Source of the DNA: Limnoglobus sp.
GTDB taxonomy: Bacteria > Planctomycetota > Planctomycetia > Gemmatales > Gemmataceae
Length of the DNA stretch: 5,326 nt
Direction of reading: 5' to 3'
Assembly: GCA_025353985.1 (NCBI GenBank)
Contig: JANXNT010000953.1
Location: 1-5,326, forward strand
Shown here: one piece after another, positions 1 through 5,189 of the stretch
Position numbering within the stretch: the first letter of the stretch is position 1
Layout of the letters: each line of letters opens with the position of its first letter
Translations under genes and position numbers: made by a program
The notes under the pieces: generated by a model
What the model saw: only the letters and a program-made list of their open reading frames with translations
What the model was told of the DNA's origin: nothing
The model's database searches: none

Positions 1-1
1 C

Positions 2-124
2 GACGAAGTGTTGATCGGCCAGACGGTGCTGGAGAAACTCGACCTACTCGCAGATTGCGCCAATCGCAGGCTGATCCCAAACCCAGCGCACCCCGACCAG
101 CCCGTATCAAAAGTGAAAAAGTAA
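2..124 (+). CDS. Clan AA (retropepsin-like) aspartic protease, C-terminal fragment
   Basis: This is the last 40 codons of a gene that begins outside the window; the open frame runs from the first bases to TAA at 122-124. The residues read DEVLIGQTVLEKLDLLADC and then NRRLIPNPAHPDQPVSKVKK. The pattern 'LIGQ-x-VLE-x-LDLL-x-DC' followed by a short 'L-x-PNPAHPDQP' tail is how small bacterial retroviral-like aspartic proteases of the clan AA type commonly end. There LIG-x-x-x-LE corresponds to the second hydrophobic-glycine segment of the pepsin-like fold. The catalytic DTG would lie upstream and cannot be seen, so activity cannot be judged. Homologues are small soluble proteins, often duplicated in planctomycetes, with no established substrate. 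No clear terminator follows. The call rests on motif recognition alone. Confidence 0.7.
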   Translation, partial: DEVLIGQTVLEKLDLLADCANRRLIPNPAHPDQPVSKVKK

Positions 125-266
125 TAAGTCTTACGCGCCAAGCCTGACTTCCGCCGTCGTCGACAGGGACAACGTAGAAGTTCCACCAGTTACACGGTAC
201 TTCGTTGGTCTCAATTCTATCACGACGAACAGTCTCTGAAGTGGCGTGATTTCGAACGACTCCGAA

Positions 267-271
267 AGAGG
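267..271 (+). promoter_or_regulatory. Ribosome binding site for the DUF4058 gene
   Basis: AGAGG lies 5 bases before the ATG at 277, within a longer purine run GAAAGAGG (264-271). It supports this ATG as the start and argues against the overlapping frames. Confidence 0.65.
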
Positions 272-276
272 TTCCC

Positions 277-1032
277 ATGCCGCTACGCGATCATTTTCGA
301 CTCCCCGTAAGCAAACATTCGTCGTGGGAGGGTTTCCACGCCATGTGGCCAGGCTGCATCGTTCAGCAGCTATCGAAGTTGCTTCCGCCGGAGTACATCG
401 CCGAGCCGCGAGTCCACCTGGGCACGGAAATGGAAATCGACATCGGGGCGTTGGAAATCGAAATGGACGATGTGCCAACGTTCGGGGAGTCGAGCGATCG
501 AGGAGAGGGCGGTATCGCCACGGCAACCGCCACTGCCACATGGACCAAGACGTTTCCCGTCGTCGCGGTCGATACCGATCGCCCCGACGAATACGAGTAT
601 GAAGTCCGCATTTACGACATGGATCGCGAACGGCAATTGGTGGCGGCCATCGAACTCATCAGCCCGGCGAACCAAGATCGCCCCGAGACGCGGATGGCTT
701 TCGTCGCCAAATGCGCGGCGCTGCTTCGCAAGGGCGTTGCCGTTAGCGTGGTGGATCTCGTGACGATACGCCGATTCAATTTGTACGCCCAACTGATGGA
801 GTTTATTGGCCATCCGGATCGGACGATGTCTGCCGATACGCCGCCCATCTATGCGGCTTCGTGCCGATGGGTGACACGCGGTACGCGGGCACGACTGGAA
901 GCATGGTCGCACACGATGGTCGTTGGCGAACCGCTGCCGACGTTACCGTTGTGGCTGAACGACACATGCGTTGTTCCACTGAATCTGGAACTGAGCTACG
1001 AGCAAGCGTGCCGCGACCTCCGGATCGTCTGA
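277..1032 (+). CDS. DUF4058 family protein
   Basis: This is a 251-residue soluble protein of unknown function, at about the usual length of the family. It opens with the characteristic MPLRDHFR, then a 'SWEGFHAMWPGCIVQQL' helix (residues 16-32) and 'LPPEYIAEPRVHLG' (36-49). The centre carries 'LVAAIELISPANQDRPETR' (121-139) followed by 'AFVAKCAALLRKGVAVSVVDLVTIR' (141-165), the family's best conserved block. The end has 'LEAWSHTMVVGEPLPTLPLWL' (207-227). There is no signal peptide or membrane segment. The central 'E-x-x-SP-x-N' stretch followed by a KCA/LL helix resembles the layout of a PD-(D/E)XK-like core, but that is inference. In relatives I recall, the residue after SPAN is usually Lys; here it is Gln133. 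Residues 81-88 form an Ala-Thr alternating run. The ATG is preceded by AGAGG. Function and partners are unknown, and neighbours give no hint. Confidence 0.85.
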   Translation: MPLRDHFRLPVSKHSSWEGFHAMWPGCIVQQLSKLLPPEYIAEPRVHLGTEMEIDIGALEIEMDDVPTFGESSDRGEGGIATATATATWTKTFPVVAVDTDRPDEYEYEVRIYDMDRERQLVAAIELISPANQDRPETRMAFVAKCAALLRKGVAVSVVDLVTIRRFNLYAQLMEFIGHPDRTMSADTPPIYAASCRWVTRGTRARLEAWSHTMVVGEPLPTLPLWLNDTCVVPLNLELSYEQACRDLRIV

Positions 1033-1049
1033 GGATCAATGAACCTCTC

Positions 1050-1131
1050 ACGCAAGCGACGCAAAGTTTAGGAAATGATTCTTCTCTTCGAGTTTGCGTC
1101 TCAGCCCGATTTTGGCCGGCAACACGCAAAC
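1050..1131. repeat. ACGCAA hexamer cluster with two alternative hairpins
   Basis: The intergenic DNA between the DUF4058 gene and the 81-residue gene holds ACGCAA at 1050-1055, 1059-1064 and 1124-1129, and its inverse TTGCGT at 1094-1099. The inverse copy can pair on either side: GACGCAAA (1058-1065) with TTTGCGTC (1093-1100), or GTTTGCGT (1092-1099) with ACGCAAAC (1124-1131). Both stems are 8 bp and perfect, and they exclude each other. No T-tract follows, so a standard intrinsic terminator is not supported. It could be an RNA switch, a set of protein binding sites or chance; the role is unknown. Confidence 0.4.
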
Positions 1132-1190
1132 CACACTGTCCATTCGTGTCATGCTTCCTAAGCTAGACGCTTCCGCTAAAAAAGATTGAT

Positions 1191-1195
1191 AGGGG
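1191..1195 (+). promoter_or_regulatory. Ribosome binding site for the 81-residue gene
   Basis: AGGGG sits 6 bases before the ATG at 1202. It favours this start over the in-frame ATG four codons later at 1214. Confidence 0.6.
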
Positions 1196-1201
1196 TTACC
1201 G

Positions 1202-1447
1202 ATGGCCGAGCGAATGTCCTTTTCCACACGCAACGACCGCGCACGCGATAATCACGCGATTTCTCGCGCCGTCAACGGTGGCTTGAAGCGTAAAGAGCGA
1301 GTGAATCGCGACAAGCGGATGACAGAACTGGTCAAGGCGGCCAAGCAACTGCCTTACATTCCATCGGTCATGAGCTGGTTGAGCACGAAACTCGGCAAGC
1401 CATCGACGCTGATTTCGCAAGCCGAAGTCGACAACCTCGTCAAGTAA
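1202..1447 (+). CDS. Small basic conserved hypothetical protein, 81 aa
   Basis: I cannot assign a function. The protein is 81 residues and strongly basic in its first half: 'SFSTRNDRARDNHAISRAVNGGLKRKERVNRDKRM' is spread over residues 6-40. A second half follows with 'PYIPSVMSWLSTKLGKPSTLISQAEVDNLVK' (51-81), which looks like one or two short helices with a Trp-Leu core. I have an impression of similar short proteins with an 'N-x-R-A-R-x-NHA-x-SRAVNGGLKR' start in Gemmataceae genomes, but this is recollection, not a search. There is no signal peptide or membrane segment. The charge could suit RNA, DNA or ribosome binding, which is inference only. A good ribosome binding site marks the ATG. 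The 3' end overlaps the convergent next gene by 8 bases. It is not an obvious toxin or antitoxin, having no partner in the same orientation. Confidence 0.7.
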   Translation: MAERMSFSTRNDRARDNHAISRAVNGGLKRKERVNRDKRMTELVKAAKQLPYIPSVMSWLSTKLGKPSTLISQAEVDNLVK

Positions 1448-1817
1448 CACCGTCATCATCGTCGGGACGGCTTTCGTGCCGTTCCCTCGAGTGAAGTTCG
1501 CAATAACGAACGGATCGCGGGAAGATCGGCAGTTTGCCGAAGACGCGGAACCAATCGCGATCTTCGACGATTGCAGGCCGGTCGCACGAAGTGCACCGTA
1601 GCGCAGATCCATCGTCGCCGACGATGTTGGATTCGCAGCGATTCTTGGCATGGGCCAAAATCGCATCATCGGTAAAACCGCGTCGCGACAATTCTGCTTC
1701 GATAATCCGGATCGCTTCGGGTTCCATATCTTCGCGAAACACGGTCACCCGATCTAGCAGTTCCTCTGTATCCGATGCTTGCGTTCGTTCGACGATCGTT
1801 TTTTGGTCGACGTTCAT
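1440..1817 (-). CDS. Putative zinc-binding (CxxC...CxxH) hypothetical protein, 125 aa
   Basis: No named family is assigned. From the ATG at 1815-1817 the protein is 125 residues. Residues 16-60 look like a compact helical region, 'TEELLDRVTVFREDMEPEAIRIIEAELSRRG' spanning 17-47 and 'DDAILAHAKNR' at 50-60. In this region 'EPEA-x-x-x-IE-x-EL-x-RRG' is typical of small planctomycete proteins that I recall without a name. After a linker come Cys75-x-x-Cys78 (CTSCDRPA) and Cys106-x-x-His109 (YCELH), a four-ligand set that probably holds one zinc ion. The tail is Asp-rich. The frame stays open upstream to a TTG at 1898 (152 residues). I prefer the ATG because the extra 27 residues look unstructured, although neither start has a strong ribosome binding site. 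It is transcribed divergently from the DUF1549/DUF1553 gene and ends convergently on the 81-residue gene. Confidence 0.72.
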   Translation of the reverse strand: MNVDQKTIVERTQASDTEELLDRVTVFREDMEPEAIRIIEAELSRRGFTDDAILAHAKNRCESNIVGDDGSALRCTSCDRPAIVEDRDWFRVFGKLPIFPRSVRYCELHSRERHESRPDDDDGVT

Positions 1818-1965
1818 ATCTTCACATTCTGCCGAAATTGATGGGAAAAGAATCGGTGCCGGGAACTCCGAAACCGAACACCGCGTCCTAGTGTTCAACT
1901 CTTACACGATTGCGTCGCCAGTCGTCTTCACCAGTTAACGGTGGACTCGGTTGCGGTTCGTCGTT

Positions 1966-1971
1966 TAGAAT
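1966..1971 (+). promoter_or_regulatory. Possible -10 element (TAGAAT) of the DUF1549/DUF1553 gene
   Basis: TAGAAT, inside TTTAGAATATGG, lies 64 bases before the ATG at 2036, in the divergent promoter region. It matches TATAAT at four of six positions and looks like -10 boxes I associate with planctomycete genes. No well-spaced -35 box is present: TTGCGG at 1951-1956 is only 9 bases upstream, which is too close. The call is tentative. Confidence 0.28.
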
Positions 1972-2022
1972 ATGGTAATTGCGGCGGAACGATCGACGGA
2001 TCGCTCTTGCCCTCATATCCCC

Positions 2023-2028
2023 AGGGGG
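2023..2028 (+). promoter_or_regulatory. Ribosome binding site deciding the start at 2036
   Basis: AGGGGG lies 7 bases before ATG 2036, an excellent match to the anti-Shine-Dalgarno sequence. It decides against the longer frame that opens at TTG 1979, because translation from 2036 also places a signal peptide exactly at the N-terminus. Confidence 0.75.
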
Positions 2029-2035
2029 TCTCCGG

Positions 2036-4009
2036 ATGAAACGCGCCGTCTCCAGACTATTCTTTTCCGGGCTGATGATCGCCCTGACGACCGCCGTGCA
2101 GGCGGCGGAGCTAACACCCGCCACACCCGCACCGCAATCGGACATCATCAACCGGTTAATCGCCGAAGGTTGGCAGAAAGCGGGCATCAAGAAGCCCGCC
2201 GACAAAGCCACCGACTTCGAGTTCATGCGTCGATCCTTCATCGACCTCATCGGCCGTATCCCGACGACCGAAGAAGTCGTCGATTTCGAACAAGATCGTG
2301 GCACCGGCAAACGCGCACGCCTCATTCAACGCCTGCTTTACTCCAAGAGCTACGAGCCGAAGAACAACGGCCAGACGATCAAACTCGAGAAGGATAAAGT
2401 TCTCAAGTTCTCGTATACCGACGAGTTCTCCGAACACTGGGCGAACATCTGGACCGTGTGGCTGATGACCCGGTCAGGCCACCAAACCTACCGCGACCAA
2501 ATGAACGCCTGGCTGACCGACGAACTCGGTGGCAACACCGAAGCCAAGGTCACGCCACACGATGAATTCGTCACCAAGTTGCTGACCGCCAGCGGCACGA
2601 CCCGCATCGATGCGAACGCCGCGAACTTCATCATCCACCACCTCGGCGAACCCGTCCCCGCAGAGAAACAAGCCGAACTCGGCAAATTCGACGCGGTGCC
2701 GATCACGTCGCGCGTCACCCGGTTGTTCATGGGTATTCAGACGAACTGTACCCAGTGCCACGATCACCCTTTCAATAAAGAGTGGATCCAGTCGGACTTC
2801 TGGGGCGTCAACGCCTTTTTCCGCCAGACGATTCGCACCAAAACGCCAATCGGTTCGGTCGTCCGTAACAACATGATGGCGACGCAAAAGGACTTCGAGA
2901 TCGAACTCAAAGACGCACCCGATTCGAATGCGTCCGGGATCATCTTCTATGAACGCCGCGATGGCAAGCTGATGGCGATCAAGCCGAATTTCCTCAAAGA
3001 CCTCGGCAAAGCCGAATCGGGCGACCCCGATCACAAGCCGATTGCGAAGCCCGAAACGAAGTCGCGCCGCCTGGCACTCGCCGATTACGTCGTCAAGCAC
3101 GACAACTTCGCGAAGGCGTACGTTAACCGCATCTGGGGCCACCTGTTCGGCCGCGGGATGAATAAAGAGCCGAGCATCGATGACTTCGGTAGCCACAACG
3201 AAGTCGTTCACCCCGAACTGCTATCGAAACTGGCCGCCGATTTCGCCCAATATAAGTACGACCCGAAACAACTCCTGTACTGGATCTGTACCAGTGACGT
3301 TTACGGCCTCAGCCACGTTGCGAACAAGGATTACGTCGATCAAAAGTTCGAGCCATACTTCGCACGGATGCCACTCAAGGCGATGTCCCCCGAAGTGCTG
3401 TTTGAAAGCCTGATGACCGCAGCAAAGGCCGACCTTGGTGGCGACCGCAAGACCCAGCGGAACGACTTCATGAAGCAGTTGGTCAGCAACTTCGGCGACG
3501 ATGAAGGCAACGAAATTAACTTCAACGGGACCGTCGTTCAGGCGTTGCTGTTGATGAACGGCAAGGAACTCAACGAGGAAATCGGCCGCACCGGTGCGAA
3601 CAACCCTGTCGTTCGCTTGGTCGACAAGCACTCGAAGAAGAAGACCGCCCCGCTGAACACCAACGGGATGATCGACGACTTGTTCCTGAGCACGCTCAGC
3701 CGTCGGCCGACGGCTGCGGAAGTGACGCGGATCAATACGCTAATGACGAAGGGGCAAGTGATTGCGGGCGAAGCCCCGAAAGCCCCCGATGCACCGAAGT
3801 CGGATTCGACCAAACCAGCAGTGGTGGTGAAACCCGACCCGAAAGCCGTCGCGAAACCCGAGCCGAAAAAGCCAATGAAGAACCCCGGTTCGGCCCCAAT
3901 TGCGGCTGGCCCGCGGTTCGTGCCACCAAGCATCGGCGATCACACGCCGTTCTTCCAGGATCTCTTCTGGGCACTCCTTAACACCAACGAGTTCATGCTG
4001 AACCACTAA
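2036..4009 (+). CDS. Secreted DUF1549/DUF1553 domain protein
   Basis: This is a 657-residue exported protein of a family greatly expanded in planctomycetes and of unknown biochemical function. Residues 1-23 are a signal peptide: a basic start MKRAVSR, a hydrophobic core and a VQA|AE cleavage site. DUF1549 starts near residue 36 (DIINRLI), with 'FMRRSFIDLIGRIPTTEEV' soon after. It contains Cys238-Thr-Gln-Cys241-His242-Asp-His-Pro-Phe, the family's CxxCHDHPF motif, which resembles a c-type haem site. DUF1553 starts near residue 343 (SRRLALADYVV), with 'AYVNRIWGHLFGRGM' and 'DDFGSHNEVVHPELL'. A Pro/Lys/Ala-rich linker at about 579-627 interrupts the C-terminal part before the usual ending 'QDLFWALLNTNEF-x-LNH'. 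Related genes are normally followed by a DUF1501 gene; here a terminator and convergent queG follow, so it appears monocistronic. Proposed links of the family to sulfatase-rich polysaccharide loci or surface structures are not testable here. Confidence 0.93.
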   Translation: MKRAVSRLFFSGLMIALTTAVQAAELTPATPAPQSDIINRLIAEGWQKAGIKKPADKATDFEFMRRSFIDLIGRIPTTEEVVDFEQDRGTGKRARLIQRLLYSKSYEPKNNGQTIKLEKDKVLKFSYTDEFSEHWANIWTVWLMTRSGHQTYRDQMNAWLTDELGGNTEAKVTPHDEFVTKLLTASGTTRIDANAANFIIHHLGEPVPAEKQAELGKFDAVPITSRVTRLFMGIQTNCTQCHDHPFNKEWIQSDFWGVNAFFRQTIRTKTPIGSVVRNNMMATQKDFEIELKDAPDSNASGIIFYERRDGKLMAIKPNFLKDLGKAESGDPDHKPIAKPETKSRRLALADYVVKHDNFAKAYVNRIWGHLFGRGMNKEPSIDDFGSHNEVVHPELLSKLAADFAQYKYDPKQLLYWICTSDVYGLSHVANKDYVDQKFEPYFARMPLKAMSPEVLFESLMTAAKADLGGDRKTQRNDFMKQLVSNFGDDEGNEINFNGTVVQALLLMNGKELNEEIGRTGANNPVVRLVDKHSKKKTAPLNTNGMIDDLFLSTLSRRPTAAEVTRINTLMTKGQVIAGEAPKAPDAPKSDSTKPAVVVKPDPKAVAKPEPKKPMKNPGSAPIAAGPRFVPPSIGDHTPFFQDLFWALLNTNEFMLNH

Positions 4010-4022
4010 TCCGCAACGGTAC

Positions 4023-4062
4023 AGCGAACGAGCCGGGCAATTGCCCGGCTCGTTTCGCTTTT
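4023..4062 (+). terminator. Strong intrinsic terminator between convergent genes
   Basis: Beginning 13 bases after the stop codon of the DUF1549/DUF1553 gene, a perfect 12-bp inverted repeat (4029-4040 with 4041-4052, CGAGCCGGGCAA and its complement) forms the core. AGCGAA (4023-4028) pairs with TTCGCT (4054-4059) across one bulged T, extending the stem to about 18 bp. A short T run (4059-4062) follows on the plus strand. The symmetry leaves essentially no loop, so the tip must open a few bases in RNA. On the minus strand there is no T-tract after the stem, so it serves the plus gene best, though it may also slow transcription coming out of queG. The queG stop codon touches it. Confidence 0.82.
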
Positions 4063-5096
4063 CAGAGTGAGTCTTGCAATCGGGATCGTATCCGTTCGCG
4101 TGCCCATATTGCGGCTTCGCGGACGATCTCGTCTTCGTCGATTGCGGCGCGTTCGAGTGCGGGAATGGCTCGTGAGTCGCCGATGTTTCCTAGTACGATG
4201 GCGGCGTTCCGACGGAGGCCTGCGCGTTTCGTGCGTGCCAGCGATGTGTGGCCGAAGCGCTTCTTGTACTCCACTTGCGAGATGCTGAGGAGTTCGATTG
4301 GGTCGAGAAACTGGAGTGTGGGGTCGTGTGGGAATGTTTGCGAAGCGCCCGCGTCTCGGTTCCACGGGCAGACTTGTTGGCAGATGTCGCAGCCGAATAG
4401 CCAGTCGCCGATGTTCGCACGATGTTCATCGGGGATCGCGGTACGCAGTTCGATCGTCAGGTAGCTAATGCAGCTTCGGGCGTCGAGTGTGCCGGGTTCG
4501 GGGAACGCCTGCGTCGGGCAGGCATCGAGGCATGCGGTGCAGGTGCCGCAATGGCTGCGCACGTGTGGTGGATCGGGTTCGAGATCGGCAGTCGTTAATA
4601 GCGCGCCGAGGAAAAAGAAACTGCCGCGATGCGTGTTGATGAGCATCGTGTTCTTGCCGAACCAACCTAGCCCGGCGCGTCTGGCGAAGTCGCGTTCGAG
4701 CAGGGGTGCGGTATCGGCGATAGCACGGGACACGGTGCCGGGACGCTCGATTCCCAGCCATTCGGCTAAAAGATTCAGCCGATCCCAGATGAAGCGATGA
4801 TAGTCCGGCCCGTGCGCATAAGCCGCCACGCGACCGTGGTCATTTTCATTTTCTGCGGAAGTCGAAGCACCATATTCCAGCCCGACCATGACGACATTGC
4901 GAACGTCGGCGAGAACCGATTCGGGGTGTTGCCGTGCGTCGGCGTGCTTCGTGAGGTAGCCCATCTCGCCGTGGAAATCGCGACCGAGCCACGCGGTGAA
5001 CCGCGCGAAGCCGTCTGCCTCGGTAGCGGGCGCGATGCCACAAAGCGAAAAGCCGAGACGCTTCGCCTCGGCTTTCAGTCGGTCCTCAACTCGCAC
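4062..5096 (-). CDS. queG: Epoxyqueuosine reductase QueG
   Basis: QueG reduces epoxyqueuosine to queuosine at the wobble position 34 of tRNAs with GUN anticodons, the last step of queuosine synthesis. It is cytoplasmic and uses cobalamin and two [4Fe-4S] clusters. The 344-residue product shows the whole family pattern. 'DTAPLLER' (128-135) carries Asp128, matching the proposed catalytic acid. 'GLGWFGKNTMLI' (142-153) and 'GSFFFLGALLT' (158-168) belong to the cobalamin domain. Cys183, 186, 189 and 193 (CGTCTACLDACP) with Cys209 (SCISYLTIE) and Cys236, 239 and 243 (CDICQQVCPWN) give the eight cluster ligands. Residues about 291-338 form a C-terminal HEAT-like repeat, usual in the longer QueG form. 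The start is GTG with GAGGA six bases upstream; no in-frame ATG nearby does better. Other queuosine genes are not in the window. Confidence 0.97.
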   Translation of the reverse strand: MRVEDRLKAEAKRLGFSLCGIAPATEADGFARFTAWLGRDFHGEMGYLTKHADARQHPESVLADVRNVVMVGLEYGASTSAENENDHGRVAAYAHGPDYHRFIWDRLNLLAEWLGIERPGTVSRAIADTAPLLERDFARRAGLGWFGKNTMLINTHRGSFFFLGALLTTADLEPDPPHVRSHCGTCTACLDACPTQAFPEPGTLDARSCISYLTIELRTAIPDEHRANIGDWLFGCDICQQVCPWNRDAGASQTFPHDPTLQFLDPIELLSISQVEYKKRFGHTSLARTKRAGLRRNAAIVLGNIGDSRAIPALERAAIDEDEIVREAAIWARERIRSRLQDSL

Positions 5097-5102
5097 GGAT
5101 AA

Positions 5103-5107
5103 TCCTC
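5103..5107 (-). promoter_or_regulatory. Ribosome binding site supporting the GTG start of queG
   Basis: Read on the minus strand, GAGGA is followed by six bases and then GTG (5096-5094). This makes the GTG a credible start and gives a protein beginning MRVEDRLKAEAKRLGF, as expected for the QueG N-terminal helix. Confidence 0.6.
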
Positions 5108-5125
5108 GTCGAGCAAAGAATTCGA

Positions 5126-5157
5126 CAGGATTAGCAGGATTAAACAGGATAATTAAA
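5126..5157. repeat. Degenerate CAGGATTAA tandem repeat upstream of queG
   Basis: Three imperfect units follow one another: CAGGATTAG (5126-5134), CAGGATTAAA (5135-5144) and CAGGATAATTAAA (5145-5157). They begin 30 bases upstream of the queG start codon, so they lie in its leader or promoter. I recall clusters of this kind (tandem CAGGATTAA/TTAATCCTG) in intergenic DNA of several planctomycetes and other bacteria, with no established role. The three copies and their spacing are directly visible; any function is speculation. Confidence 0.5.
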
Positions 5158-5189
5158 CAAAGACAAATCGTATCTGTTCAGTAATTGTA

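Noticed and set aside
125..276. Search for a terminator, RNA gene or small gene in the first gap
   Set aside because: Only very short weak inverted repeats are seen and there is no T-tract; the gap includes the leader of the DUF4058 gene but nothing definable beyond its ribosome binding site.
370..912. 180-codon minus-strand frame opposite the DUF4058 gene
   Set aside because: The plus frame carries DUF4058 motifs and a ribosome binding site; the minus frame has neither.
1818..1898. TTG start adding 27 residues to the zinc-ligand protein
   Set aside because: The extension looks unstructured, and no ribosome binding site supports the TTG; the shorter ATG form is preferred, though not proven.
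1534..1938. 134-codon plus-strand frame and a 157-codon minus-strand frame (1196-1669) near the small hypothetical genes
   Set aside because: Both give low-complexity products rich in Ser and Arg and overlap better frames that have conserved-looking helices, metal ligands or a ribosome binding site.
1979..2035. Upstream TTG start adding 19 residues to the DUF1549/DUF1553 protein
   Set aside because: It would bury the signal peptide and ignore the excellent AGGGGG site before ATG 2036.
2474..3211. 245-codon open frame on the minus strand inside the DUF1549/DUF1553 gene
   Set aside because: It lies wholly opposite a clearly recognised gene, and its product shows no recognisable motif; GC-biased codons on one strand commonly leave the opposite strand open.
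4996..5184. 62-codon plus-strand frame across the queG start and the repeats
   Set aside because: It is antisense to the queG N-terminus, continues into repeat DNA, and has no motif.
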